Shown piece by piece: positions 26,469 to 36,200 of a DNA stretch of 50,109 nt (position 1 is its first letter; every line of letters begins with the position of its first letter). Under the pieces are notes generated by a model. It was given only the letters and a program-made list of their open reading frames with translations, had not been told where the DNA came from and did not search any database. This stretch comes from Vicinamibacteria bacterium (GTDB taxonomy: Bacteria; Acidobacteriota; Vicinamibacteria; Vicinamibacterales; UBA8438), in the NCBI GenBank assembly GCA_022820675.1, contig JAJEFC010000344.1:1-50109 (forward strand), given 5' to 3'. A program made the position numbers and the translations under genes.

Positions 26469-26885
26469 ATGCGCGACCAGTTGAGCGTCAGACTGCCCCG
26501 GGAGTTGAACGAAGCCGTTGGAGAACGGGCGAAGCGCGACTCGCGTCGGCCGTCGGACGTCGTGCGGCTGGCGCTGCAGCAGTACTTGCTGGGCGCTGCG
26601 GGCGACGGGCGCGGAAGAACGGACCGGGTCAGCGAGGCCGGCGTGCAAGCGTGGGGCGAGTCCGAGAGCCCGAACCCCGAGCGCACGATCGTGCTTCGTC
26701 ATGTCCCCGACGATCTCTACCTGGCGCTGGAGGAGCGAGCCGCTGCCGAGCGCCTGTCCGTGGCCGGCTACGTGCTGGACATTCTGGCCCGCAGGCGGTT
26801 CGGCGAGCGCCTGCAATCGCTTTCCCGCGTCCAGCTCAGCGTGTCGGCCGCCGAGCTCATCCGCGAAGCTCGGGACAGCCGGTGA
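26469..26885 (+). CDS. antitoxin with two ribbon-helix-helix domains
   Basis: A 138-residue protein with GGGAGGGAGGAG immediately upstream. Residues 1-44 form one RHH unit (LSVRLPRELNEAVGERAKR, then RPSDVVRLALQQYLLG). Residues about 75-105 form a second, FitA-like one (TIVLRHVPDDLYLALEERAA, then LSVAGYVLDILARR), followed by a C-terminal helix (SAAELIREARDSR) that would bind the toxin. Typical VapB/FitA antitoxins are 70-85 residues with one RHH, so this looks like a fusion of two antitoxin DNA-binding units. Its TGA overlaps the GTG of the PIN toxin (26882), a coupled toxin-antitoxin operon, which is probably autoregulated by promoter binding as in the family. Confidence 0.8.
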   Translation: MRDQLSVRLPRELNEAVGERAKRDSRRPSDVVRLALQQYLLGAAGDGRGRTDRVSEAGVQAWGESESPNPERTIVLRHVPDDLYLALEERAAAERLSVAGYVLDILARRRFGERLQSLSRVQLSVSAAELIREARDSR

Positions 26886-27274
26886 TCGTCGTCGATGCTT
26901 CGATCGTGGTCGAGGTGCTTCTCCGCTCCGACATGGGAGTCGCGCTGGAGAGTCTTCTCGTCGAAGGAGACGATCTGCTGCACGCGCCCCACATGCTGGA
27001 TGTCGAGGTCGCCCATGCGCTCAGACGTTGTGCTCTGCACGGCGACATCGACGAGCGCCGAGGCCGCGCCTCGCTCGGGAATCTGGCGGCCATGGCCATC
27101 GAGCGCCACGGACATCAGCCGTTGCTTGAACGGATGTGGCAGCTTCGTCACAACCTGACGGCCTACGATGCCGCGTATCTGGCGCTGGCGGAACGCCTGG
27201 ACGCACCGCTGCTGACGCGGGATGCGGCGCTGGCATCAGTCGCCGGGCACCACGCCCGCGTCGTGCTCGCGTAG
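26882..27274 (+). CDS. vapC: VapC-family PIN-domain toxin
   Basis: A 130-residue PIN-domain protein from a GTG that overlaps the antitoxin stop by 4 bp. PIN nucleases cut RNA (tRNA or rRNA in known VapCs) using clustered acidic residues. Here these are Asp5 in IVVDASIVVEV, the Glu in MLDVEVAHAL, the Asp in LTAYDAAYLALAE and the Asp in LLTRDAAL, all retained, so the toxin looks active. The pair with the double-RHH antitoxin is intact. The next gene, another antitoxin, starts 40 bp downstream. Confidence 0.88.
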   Translation: MIVVDASIVVEVLLRSDMGVALESLLVEGDDLLHAPHMLDVEVAHALRRCALHGDIDERRGRASLGNLAAMAIERHGHQPLLERMWQLRHNLTAYDAAYLALAERLDAPLLTRDAALASVAGHHARVVLA

Positions 27275-27314
27275 CTGAGGTTCTGATCGTTCGATGCGCG
27301 CAGGAGATGCCACG

Positions 27315-27539
27315 ATGTCGACGCGCCGGAGACTCGCGACCCAGGTGGACAGCGCCCTCCTCGACGAATTGCGGACCCTGGCCAGGGACGAGGGCCGCCA
27401 GATCCAGGCGTTGGTCGACGAGGCGATCGCCGCGCTGCTCGAGCAGCGAAGGCAGGGCACTGCCCGCCCGCATGTGATGGCCGCCTATCAGCGCAGCCAC
27501 ACCCGGTTCGCAGCGCTCTACGAGAAGCTCGCGAAGTGA
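27315..27539 (+). CDS. antitoxin preceding a truncated Doc toxin
   Basis: A 74-residue protein; the ATG at 27315 has AGGAG 8 bp upstream. It reads STRRRLATQVDSALLDELR, then TLARDEGRQIQALVDEAIAA and a C-terminal RPHVMAAYQRSHTRFAALYE helix. This is the RHH-like antitoxin often found before death-on-curing (Doc/Fic) toxins. Its TGA overlaps the ATG of the truncated toxin at 27539 (TGATG). With the toxin broken, the antitoxin has no obvious partner here. Confidence 0.75.
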   Translation: MSTRRRLATQVDSALLDELRTLARDEGRQIQALVDEAIAALLEQRRQGTARPHVMAAYQRSHTRFAALYEKLAK

Positions 27540-27672
27540 TGCGAGACTACCTGACCCTGGGCGGTGTTTTCGCCATCCACGCCGACCAGATCACGACCTA
27601 CGGCGGTGCGGCCGGCATTCGAGACCCCGGCCAGCTCAACGCCGGGCGTTCCTCGTCGGAGAGCCGCCATCC
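27539..27672 (+). pseudogene. truncated Doc (death-on-curing) toxin
   Basis: From the ATG at 27539 the protein reads MRDYLTLGGVFAIHADQITT and YGGAAGIRDPGQLNAG, matching the N-terminus of Doc toxins (YLTLEEVLAIH..QI..YGG..GIRD.G.L). Homology stops after about 35 residues; the next gene starts at 27673 in another frame. The Fic catalytic motif HxFxDxNKR is absent, so no active toxin can be made. Known Doc proteins are about 125 residues. This is a 3' deletion, with the decarboxylase gene now adjoining the break. Confidence 0.8.
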
Positions 27673-29109
27673 ATGTCCACCGACCCCGCCGACCTGGAGT
27701 TTACCGCCGACGAGATGCGGCGCATGGGGCACGCCACCGTCGAGCGGCTCGTCGACCACGTCCTGAGCCTCGAGAAGCAGCCGGCCCGGGGCGACGTGGA
27801 TGCGGCCAATCTCTGCCGCCGTCTCCGCGAGCTGCCGCCCGAACGTGGCGTCGCCTACGAGCCGCTGCTCGACCGGCTGCTCGACGAGTGGGTGCCGCGT
27901 TCGTTCACCTCGTCGGGGCCCGGCTATCTCGCTTACATTCCCGGCGGCGGGCTGTATCCCGCGGGGCTGGCGGACCTGATCGCGGATGTGGTCAACCGCT
28001 ACACCGGGGTGCGGCTGGCCGCGCCGGCGCTCGTGCAGCTCGAGGCCAACGCGCTCGACTGGCTGCGCGACTGGATGGAATTTCACGCCGAGACGCGCGG
28101 GCTGTTCACGACCGGCGGGTCGATGGCTCATTTCAACGCGGTGGTGTGCGCGCGCGAGCGGCATCTCGGTGCGGACATCCGCGCGGGCGTGCTGTACGGC
28201 TCGACGCAGATGCATCACTCGATGACGAAGTCGGCCCGGCTCGCCGGCATCATGCCGGACCGGGTCAGGGCGGTTCCCGTCGACGAGCGGTTCCGGATGG
28301 ACGTGGACGCCCTCGCCGACCTGATCGCCGCGGACCGCCGGGCCGGCCTCCGGCCGTTTTGCGTCGCGTCGGCGGCCGGCACCACGAACACGGGCGCGGT
28401 CGACCCGCTGAACGCCATCGCCGACCTGTGCGCCCGCGAAGGGCTATGGCACCACGTGGACGGCGCCTACGGGGCGTTCTTCCATATGTGTCCCGAGCTT
28501 CGAGACCTCATGCCCGGGCTCTCGCGGGCGGATTCGCTCACCCTCGATCCGCACAAGGGCCTGTTCCTGCCCTACGGCACCGGAGCCCTCCTCGTGCGCG
28601 ACGGCGCGGCGCTGCGGCGTGCGCACGAGGCGACCGCGGGCTACCTGCCGGGCCGGGCCGACGGCGACGAGTTCTACGACCCCCACCTGTACGGTCCGGA
28701 GCTCTCGCGCGGGTTCCCGGGCCTTCGGGTCTGGCTCTGCCTGAAGCTGTACGGCGCGGAGCGGTTCCGGGCCGCCCTGGCCGAGAAACGGGCCCTCGCC
28801 CTGGAGGCGGCCGCGCGCGTGGCCGCGATGCCGGGGATCGTGATGGCGGCCCCGCCGCAGGTGTCGCTGTTCGCGTTCCATCTGCGCTGGCCCGGCTCCG
28901 GTCTGGCTGAGGAGAACAGGGCGACCGAACTCCTGGTGGAGCGCGTGAACTTGAGGAACCGCGTGATGCTGTCGGGCGCGGTCGTCGAGGGGCGGTTCCT
29001 GGCGCGGGTCTGCGTCCTGAGCTTCCGGACCCGCGCCCGGCACGTGGAGGCGTGCGCGACGGATCTGGCGGAGGAGGCGGCCGCGGTCCTGGCGACCGTC
29101 TCGGCATGA
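27673..29109 (+). CDS. PLP-dependent decarboxylase (group II, aromatic-L-amino-acid type)
   Basis: A 478-residue protein, length typical of group II decarboxylases. Signatures are SFTSSGPGYLAYIPGGG at the N-terminus, GLFTTGGSMAHFNAVVCARE for phosphate binding, HHSMTKSARLAGI with the stacking His, SAAGTTNTGAVDPL, WHHVDGAYGAFF with the Asp that contacts the pyridine nitrogen, and SLTLDPHKGLFLPYG with the PLP Lys295. It probably decarboxylates an aromatic or acidic amino acid; the substrate cannot be read from sequence. The ATG at 27673 lies directly at the break of the Doc gene, so the upstream promoter region may have been altered by that deletion. Confidence 0.9.
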   Translation: MSTDPADLEFTADEMRRMGHATVERLVDHVLSLEKQPARGDVDAANLCRRLRELPPERGVAYEPLLDRLLDEWVPRSFTSSGPGYLAYIPGGGLYPAGLADLIADVVNRYTGVRLAAPALVQLEANALDWLRDWMEFHAETRGLFTTGGSMAHFNAVVCARERHLGADIRAGVLYGSTQMHHSMTKSARLAGIMPDRVRAVPVDERFRMDVDALADLIAADRRAGLRPFCVASAAGTTNTGAVDPLNAIADLCAREGLWHHVDGAYGAFFHMCPELRDLMPGLSRADSLTLDPHKGLFLPYGTGALLVRDGAALRRAHEATAGYLPGRADGDEFYDPHLYGPELSRGFPGLRVWLCLKLYGAERFRAALAEKRALALEAAARVAAMPGIVMAAPPQVSLFAFHLRWPGSGLAEENRATELLVERVNLRNRVMLSGAVVEGRFLARVCVLSFRTRARHVEACATDLAEEAAAVLATVSA

Positions 29110-29134
29110 GGCGCCGGCCCCGAATCCGGCGTTC

Positions 29135-32100
29135 TCAGCCGACATCGGCCAGACGTTCGGGCTGAAGGGTCTTCAGCTTCTCGAAGATGCCGTCGATGAC
29201 GTTGCTCTTTCCGGCGAACAGCTCCTCGGGGCCGCCGGCGTGCAGGCTGCTGAACGGCGGCTCGTAGAGCGCGGACGGCTCCATGACGCCCCGCGCCGTG
29301 AGCTGGTCGATCACCATCTCGACGAAACGGATCTGCGGCGTGGTCAGGCTTCGGTTGGAGAGGAACTCCGAGAAGGCCTCGTGCGCGGCGGTGCGGTCCA
29401 TCCCCACCAGGCTCCGTACGAAGTGGGCCAGCGAGGGGGCCTCGTTGCGGGCGAGGAGGCCGGTCAGCAGCGTCGGGCCGTCGTCCTCGCCGATCTCGAC
29501 CAGCGTCCGTTCGAGCCCCTTCAGGTCGGTGGCCGTGAGCGGCTGGTTCGTCCGGAGGCGATGGATCACGATGTGGTCGAGGTGGTTCCTCAGGTACTCC
29601 TGCACCTTCTTCTCGTACTCGACCCCGGTCATCTTCGGCAGGTAGACGGTGGCGTCCTCGCGCACGGCGGTGATCTCGTCCTGAAAGTCGGTGTAGACGA
29701 TGGTGCGCGTCTTCCTGTCCAGGAAGGGCACCAGGCCGCGGAGGCGCAGGCGCAGCTCCTCGAGATCGTTCAGGCCGATGCCCTCCCAGAAGACGCTCTC
29801 CTGCACCGAGGCCAGGTAGGCGAGCTGAGCCGCCACGGCGGGAATCGTGCTCTTCTCTTCGAGCAGCATGGCGATCTCCACCACCCGGCGGCGGTGGCGC
29901 TCGAACGTGCCCGCGTCCCCCTCGGCGAGGGCCAGTTGCATCTTCAGCGCTCTGAGATCTAACAGGCGCGACTCGATGACGTCGGTCTCGACCTCGCTGG
30001 GCAGGTCGGCCACCTTGGTCTGCAGGGTGTCGACGTCGGCCGCGGTGAGCCGTTCCCATGACTCCCGCCGCCGGAAGCGCTCTACCGCCTCGAGCTGCAT
30101 CCGCACGATGAAGTTATCGCGGTTCATCGCCGCCACTTCGCCGTGGAGCTCCGCCGTCAACGCCGCGGCCAGCGCTCCCTCCGGGTCGAGGTCCGGCGCC
30201 GCCTGCACGCCGGTCAGCAACTGGACGCGCGCCCGGAAGAGCCGGGCGCCGAGGGCGATGTCGCCGCGGTCCGCGATGCCTTCGGGGTTCTCGCGGAAGA
30301 AGTCGAAGTTGAAGCAGAAGTCGAAGACGCGGAAGTCCTGCTTGTGGCTCCCGGGTCCGAACAGGCCGGGGCACAGGCGCGTGCCGCGCCCAAGCATCTG
30401 CCAGAACTTGATCCGCGAGTAGACCGGCTTGAAGAAGACCAGGTTGGCCACCTCGGGGATGTCGATGCCGGTGTCGAGCATGTCGACCGAGATCGCGATG
30501 TGCGGCGCCTTGTCCTTCTGCGCGAAGTCGTCGAGCAGGCTCTGCGGATACGTGGCGTAGTGATCGATGACGCGGGCGAAGTTCCCGGCGTACCCGGGTA
30601 GTGGTGGTTGAACCGCTCCTCGATGAACGCCGCGTGCTCGTGGTTGCGCGCGAAGATGATCGTCTTGGCCAGCCGGCCCCAACGTCGACCTTGTGGCCGT
30701 GCTCCATCAGGTGCCGCAGCACCTTGTCGACGGTGTCGCGGTTGAAGAGCCAGTTGTTGATGGCCGACGCGTCGACCCGGTCCGGCAGCGCGCCGCCGTC
30801 CTCGTCGTCGCCCCAGTCGAGGCTCTCCCACTGCGCCTGCTCTTCCTCGCTGAGCGCGTCGTAGTCGATGCCGTCGCGGGGGAACCGGAGATCCACCTGC
30901 TGCACCCTCGGCGGCACGAGGAAGCCGTCGGCCACCGCGGTATCGAGCTCGTACGCGTCGGTGGGCACGCCCGGCTCGAGCTCGAAGAGCTCGTAGGTGT
31001 TCCGGTCGACCTGGTCGCGGGGCGTCGCGGTCAGGCCCACCAGCAGCGAGTCGAAGTACCGGAAGATGGCCCCGTACTTCTGATACACCGACCGGTGCGC
31101 CTCGTCGATGATCACGAGGTCGAAGTGCCCGACCCCGAGGCGGGCCTCCCCGCCCGTCGTCTCGTCGATGAGCCCCATCGTCGTCGGATAGGTGCAGACG
31201 TAGACCCGTCCCGCCTTGTCCTTCTCTGTCACCAGGTTCACCGGGCTCGACTCGGGAAGGTGGGCCTTGAACGCCGCCACCGCCTGGTTCACCAGCGACA
31301 CCCGGTCGGCGAGAAACAGCGCCCGCTTCACCCAGCCCGCCCGCTGCAGCAGGTCGACCAGCGCGATCGCCACGCGGGTCTTGCCGCTGCCCGTCGCCAT
31401 CACCAGCAGGGCCTTCCGCCGCGCCTCGCCGAACTGCTCGCCGATGCTGCGGATGGCCCGCTTCTGGTAGTACCGCTCGACGATGGCGTTTCTCACCCCC
31501 GTCACGTCCAGCGGCTCGCGATGGGCCCGCCGGTGCAGCAGCGACGCCAGCTCGTCCTTCTTGTGGAAGCCGGCGACGACCCGCGGCCCGTAAACCTGGT
31601 CGTCCCACAGGTGGGTCTCGTACCCGTTCGTGTAGTAGATGACGGGACGCTGGCCGTGCATGGCCTCCAGGCAGTCGGCGTAGAGCTTGGCCTGCTGTCG
31701 GCCCTTCTCCGCATCCACGGTGGTCTTCTTCGCCTCCGCCACCGCCAGCGGCCTGCCGTCGTCGCCCCACAGGACGTAGTCGGAGTAACCGACCCCCGAC
31801 GGGTTCGGCATGCCCGTGACCTTGTACTCACGGTCGTGCTCCTGGTCGAGCGGCCAGCCGGCCCGTGCCAGGGCCAGGTCGATGATCAGCCTGCGGGTCG
31901 GGCCCTCGTTCCAGTCATGGGTCTCGGGGACCGCCTCGTTCTCGGCCTTGACGGCCGCGAGCTGCTCACGCAGCGCTGCCAGCTCGCCTTCGATCTCCTT
32001 GCGCGCGTCCTCGGTGGCGTCCAGGCTCCGCTTGAGGGCGGCCAGCTCCTCGACGCTGGCCGGCGCCGCGCCCGGTTCCGCCGTCGGGACGAGGGTCTCG

Positions 32101-32519
32101 TCGAACGTCTTGCCCTGAAGACTCTCCGCCCCCTTCCGCAGATAGGTGCGGCCCGCCCAGTAGAGGACGTGCGCCAGCTCCCGCACCACGTTCAGCGCGT
32201 GCTCGGGCGCGGGCGTCTTGTTGCCGTGCACCGCGACGTTGCCCGCCTGCCGGACGTACTCCGCCTTACGCCACACCACCTCGGGCACCAGCGCGCAGAA
32301 GGCGGGATCGCCGAGGTAGGCGTCGAGGTTCGTGATCTTCGGCGGGCTCAGGGTCTTCTCGACCCTGTAGACCCGCTTAACGAGACGCTCCAGGGCATGC
32401 CGAGCGTGGAAGCAGGAGGCCCGCGGGTCGCCGTAGACGTGGTGCTCCGCATAGCTCGCGCTCTCCGCTACATGCGGGAACTCCTGCTTCAGGAACGCGA
32501 AGTTGGCGGAGACTTCCAT
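29135..32519 (-). pseudogene. hsdR: type I restriction subunit R (EcoEI-like), two frameshifts
   Basis: The reading frame from ATG 32519 codes an N-terminal DUF4145 domain, a coiled-coil stretch, the nuclease domain (VAEAKKT, E-x-K about 259-266), helicase Walker A VMATGSGKTR (about 375), DEAH box VIIDEAHRSVY (about 469) and LVGLTATPRD. Near 30677 the coding frame changes after HKVDVG to a second frame (RLAKTIIFARNHEHAAFIEE). Near 30592 it changes again to a third (YAGNFARVIDHYATYPQSLL), continuing to the C-terminal EcoEI-type domain and TGA at 29135. Each shift is explained by one missing base beside a short G/C run. Apart from these the protein is full-length (about 1,125 residues). It may be a real pseudogene or an artefact of indels. 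Confidence 0.88.
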
Positions 32520-32525
32520 GGCGGC

Positions 32526-33689
32526 TCAGAGTTCTCCCCGGAAGGCGCGGGATTGTAGGGCGGCGAAAAGGGCGTCGAGTTCGGCAAGGTGGGCTCGTTG
32601 TCGGGCCTTCAGTTGCTCGACCGACTCGACGATGGCCGCGAAGCGGCGCTGTTCATCCAAAGGCGGCACCGGAAGAAGTAGTTTCTCGAACTGACTCTTC
32701 TTCAGTATGGGCAAGGTCGTAGACGTAGCATCGTGTGCCAACTTAGTCTTGAAGAATCTCATCATTTCAAAACCAACAGGATCTGCGATCCGATCTTCCC
32801 ATGAGACGGCATTGATATGCTGATTGAAAGCTGACGCTTCGCTCACCTTGCCCATCTTGCCCACTGCGCCGATACAGGATACAAGCGTCGCACCCCTAGT
32901 TGCCGTTCGAGACTTAGCCGCACCGGCGGTGGTTACGGTTCTTGATGCTTCCACCCACGTTTCTTTGAGGTCGCTCGGAGTCACAAAGGGAATCTCTCCA
33001 CCAAACATCCCGTCCAGCTTCGACGGTGGTGTGGCTCCAGTTTAGACTCTTCCTAGTTCCTTTAGTGGTTCTACGTCCCACCCCATAGGATTCGTGACCG
33101 GGTTGCCAAACATGTCGAGGAAGGTGGATTGGAGGAGGGTGTCGAGCTGGGCGAGGGCCTCGCGGCGCTTGGCCCGCAAGGCGTCCGCCGCATCCAGAAT
33201 CTCCGCAATCCGCTTCTGCTCAGCGAAGGACGGGACGGGGATTCGGAGATCTAGGGTCCTCTTGTGACTAAGATTCGAGATGTTGGTCGTCTGGTTGCCG
33301 AAGGAACGTAATCTCCTCTGTATCTGGTCCGATGAGAACCAACGATATAGGTAGTTCGACTGCAGCCTGTCAGTCTTCGGCCTCAGGATCGAGATGAAGC
33401 CGCCAGCGGTACTTGGATACGGTAGTTCCGGCACGTCGCAACACTTGCCGACGAGGTTCCAACTATTCGCACTCGAGACGAGGATGTCGCCAGTCGAGAG
33501 CATTTTCTCTGGGTTCCTTACGAGAGTGCTTGGAACCGCAATCAGATCCGATGGGTCCAGGGTTGCCTGCACATTCTTGGTCCTCATGCACACGACAGTC
33601 CCCTCATCCAGTGGGTCGCGTTTGTCTCCTGGCTTGAATGTGATTCCGCGAATCAAAGTCGCATGGTCTCCGAGCCGAACGACACTCAT
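32526..33689 (-). pseudogene. hsdS: type I specificity subunit, split by an in-frame stop
   Basis: From the ATG at 33689 the first target-recognition half (VVRLGDHATLIRGITFKPGD ... IPVPSFAEQKRIAEILDAAD) with its conserved helix ends NPMGWDVEPLKELGRV at a TAA (33042-33044). In the same frame the sequence continues TGATPPSKLDGMFGGEIPFV, a perfect start of the second recognition half, to the second conserved helix (LPVPPLDEQRRFAAIVESVE) and TGA 32526. Joined, it is about 387 residues, the normal HsdS length. One nonsense codon is the only lesion. Composition is lower in GC than hsdM and hsdR, as is usual for recognition domains. The two halves could be separate polypeptides if the second is restarted, for example at ATG 33008. 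Confidence 0.88.
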
Positions 33690-33728
33690 CCCAACAACGC
33701 CTCCAAATCCTCACGACCCTTGGCGATC

Positions 33729-35179
33729 TCAGTCTCTAGCTAGCGCGGCCAGTCGCCGCATGATCACAGGCGGTGGGTCGTACTCCACCGCGTCGTGGTC
33801 CGACTCCGTATAGCGGTTGACGGAAAGATCGTAGTCGTTGTCGGCCATCTCGGCCCTGGGCACGAGGAAGCTCTGGTCAGTCCGCGCCCGCTTGCGCTCG
33901 GTCTCGTGGTCCCGCCAACGGGTGAGGATGTCAGCGAGGTCGCTGTTCTCGGGTTGCGGCGTGCGCTTGTCGTCCAGCGAGTAGCCGTCCGCCTGCATGT
34001 CGTAGAACCAGACGTCGTCGGTGCTGCCGGAGTTGGTCTTGGTGAAGAGCAGGATGGCGGTGGAGACGCCGGCGTAGGGCTTGAAGACGCCGGAGGGCAT
34101 GGAGACGACCGCGTCGAGCTTCTGCTCCTCGACGAGAATCCGGCGCAGGCTCCGGTGGGCCTTGCTCGACCCGAAGAGGACGCCGTCGGGCACGATGACG
34201 GCGGCGCGGCCGCCGGTCTGGAGCAGGCGCAGGAACAGGGCGAGGAACAGGAGCTCGGTCTTCTTGGTCTTGACGACCCGCTGCAGGTCCTTGGCGGTGG
34301 ACTCGTAGTCGAGGCTGCCCGCGAACGGGGGGTTGGCGAGGACGAGCGAGTAGCGCTCGGCGTCGTTGCCGGCTGCCGCCACTTCGGTCTCGGCCAGCGA
34401 GTCCCGGTAGCGGATGTCGGGATTCTCGACGCCGTGCAGCAGCATGTTCATGCTGCCGATGCGCAGCATGGTGGTGTCGAAGTCGTAGCCGTGGAACGTG
34501 CCCTCGTTGAACCGGCGGCGGGCCGGGCGTCCTTGTAGATGCGGTCGCCGTGGTGCTCGACGAGGTGCTCGGAGGCCGCGACGAGGAAGCCGCCGGTGCC
34601 GCAGGCGGGATCGCAGATGACGTCTTTCGGGGTGGGCGCGGTCATCTCGACCATCAGCTTGATGATGTGGCGCGGGGTGCGGAACTGCCAGTTCTGCCCG
34701 GCGGTGGCGATCTTGCCGAGCATGTACTCGTAGAGGTCGCCCTTGGTGTCGCGGTCGGCCATGTCGATGTCGTCGAGCTGGTCGACGACGTTGGCCAGGA
34801 CGCGGGGCGTGGGTATCATGAAGAGGGCGTCCTTCATGTGATGGGTGTAGGTCGAGCCCTCGTCGGCGTAACCGGTCCGGCCCATCGACTTGATGAAGGG
34901 GAACACCCGGTCGCGCACCGTCTCGAACATCTGCTCGGGCGCGAGGTCCTTGAAGCGCGACCAGCGCAGCGCGTTCTGGCGGGTGGAGAAGATCGGCTCG
35001 TGGACGGGACGGCCGGTGCGGGCGGCCTTCCGCTCGCGGAGCGTGTGCAGCTCGTCGAGGCGCTTGATGAAGAGCAGGTAGGTGAGCTGCTCGATGACGG
35101 AGAGCGGGTTCGAGATGCCGCCCGACCACATCGTGTCCCAGATTCGGTCGACCCTGGACTTCAGTTCGCCGGTGATCAT
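33729..35179 (-). pseudogene. hsdM: type I DNA methyltransferase subunit M, one frameshift
   Basis: From the ATG at 35179 (MITGELKSRVDRIWD) the N-terminal HsdM domain and the AdoMet motif DPACGTGGFLVAA are intact. Near 34520, after HHGDRIYKDARP, the coding frame shifts by one base to FNEGTFHGYDFDTTMLRIG, which carries the catalytic motif LVLANPPFAGS and the C-terminal part to TGA 33729. Total length is about 483 residues, normal for HsdM. The enzyme would methylate adenine at the site chosen by HsdS. It is the first gene of the hsdM-hsdS-hsdR operon (gaps of 39 and 6 bp). As written, no single polypeptide has both the AdoMet and NPPF motifs. Confidence 0.88.
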
Positions 35180-35411
35180 GATTCGGTCTCGCCCGTCGTC
35201 ATGGAGTCGTCGAACCGGCCTCGACCGGAGGTCGAACCCCTGCGGGACTTGCCGCTCGCTGGTCGGCAGGGGCGGCTCCTGCGGGCAACATGGTATCAAG
35301 GGGACGTGTCGGCGTCCGCTGGCCGTTGCTCGAAGGGCTCCCGGTCGGCCATCGCGCGCGAAGGGCCTTGGGCGCACGGCGGCGGGGTTGCCTCCTGTGC
35401 GGCAATGCCGC

Positions 35412-35762
35412 ATGATTGATGCAGGCCAGATGCTCCTGTACTACACCCGACCCTATGCACGCGCCATTCGCAAGCTGCTCACGGAGGATTCGCGCAGGGA
35501 AATGGAGGCGGCGATCGTCGCCGATCCCGATTCAGCTCCGGTCGTTCGAGGGACGGGCGGCATCCGCAAGTTGCGCTGGGCCGGCTCCGGTCGGGGAAAA
35601 CGGGGCGGCATTCGCGCGATTTACTTCTGGCGCGCGACCCCCGGAGCCGTCTACATGCTGACGGCCTACGCGAAGGCGGATCGCGACGATCTGACCGCGG
35701 CGGACCGAAAGGCGCTGGCGCGCCTGGTAGCGGAAATCGAACGCGAGAGGCAGAGAGAATGA
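35412..35762 (+). CDS. higB: HigB/RelE-type toxin
   Basis: A 116-residue protein from the ATG at 35412; another ATG at 35430 (MLLYYTRPYARAI) is a plausible alternative start. The ParE/RelE fold is recognised by TRPYARAIRKLLTEDSRREM, the family core VVRGTGGIRKLRWAGSGRGK, then RGGIRAIYFWR and YMLTAYAKADRDDLTAADRK. HigB toxins cleave mRNA on the ribosome. The stop overlaps the antitoxin ATG (ATGA at 35759-35762). As in other higBA loci, the toxin precedes the antitoxin. It is divergent from hsdM. Confidence 0.85.
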   Translation: MIDAGQMLLYYTRPYARAIRKLLTEDSRREMEAAIVADPDSAPVVRGTGGIRKLRWAGSGRGKRGGIRAIYFWRATPGAVYMLTAYAKADRDDLTAADRKALARLVAEIERERQRE

Positions 35763-36103
35763 CGACGGAACGCACCGGGATCGGACGGGAAATCGAAGCG
35801 GCGCTGCAAGAGGTCGTTGCCCATGTGCGCGGTGAGGCGGCGCTGCCCTCCCGAATCGCCGATGACCCCGCGGCCGGCCGGGTCGTCGCCCTTCGCAAGC
35901 GGCTGAAGCTGAGCCGGCAGAAGTTCGCGGACCGTTTCGGCCTCGACGTGCGGGCTGTGCAGGAGTGGGAACAGGGCCGCCGAGTGCCGGACCGGGCCGC
36001 CCGCGTGCTGCTGACCGTGATCGACCGCGACCCGGAATCGGTCGTGCGAGCGCTCGCGGCGGAGGAAGCGGGAACCGGCGCGACTCAGGTGCCGGCGCCG
36101 TGA
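35759..36103 (+). CDS. higA: HigA-type XRE antitoxin
   Basis: A 114-residue protein with a central helix-turn-helix: VVALRKRLKLSRQKFADRFG, then LDVRAVQEWEQGRR and PDRAARVLLTVIDRDPE, the exact arrangement of HigA antitoxins of the 'helix-turn-helix, type II TA' family. It binds the toxin through its N-terminal part and represses the operon. It overlaps the toxin by 4 bp. The pair looks intact. Confidence 0.88.
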   Translation: MTTERTGIGREIEAALQEVVAHVRGEAALPSRIADDPAAGRVVALRKRLKLSRQKFADRFGLDVRAVQEWEQGRRVPDRAARVLLTVIDRDPESVVRALAAEEAGTGATQVPAP

Positions 36104-36200
36104 CGGCGTGACGGAATCGGCTTCCGGCGCTGCTCGCGAGGCTGCCGGCCAGGGGACGACGCGCCCCCGGGCGATGACGGCAAGGCCGGGACGAGCGGGA

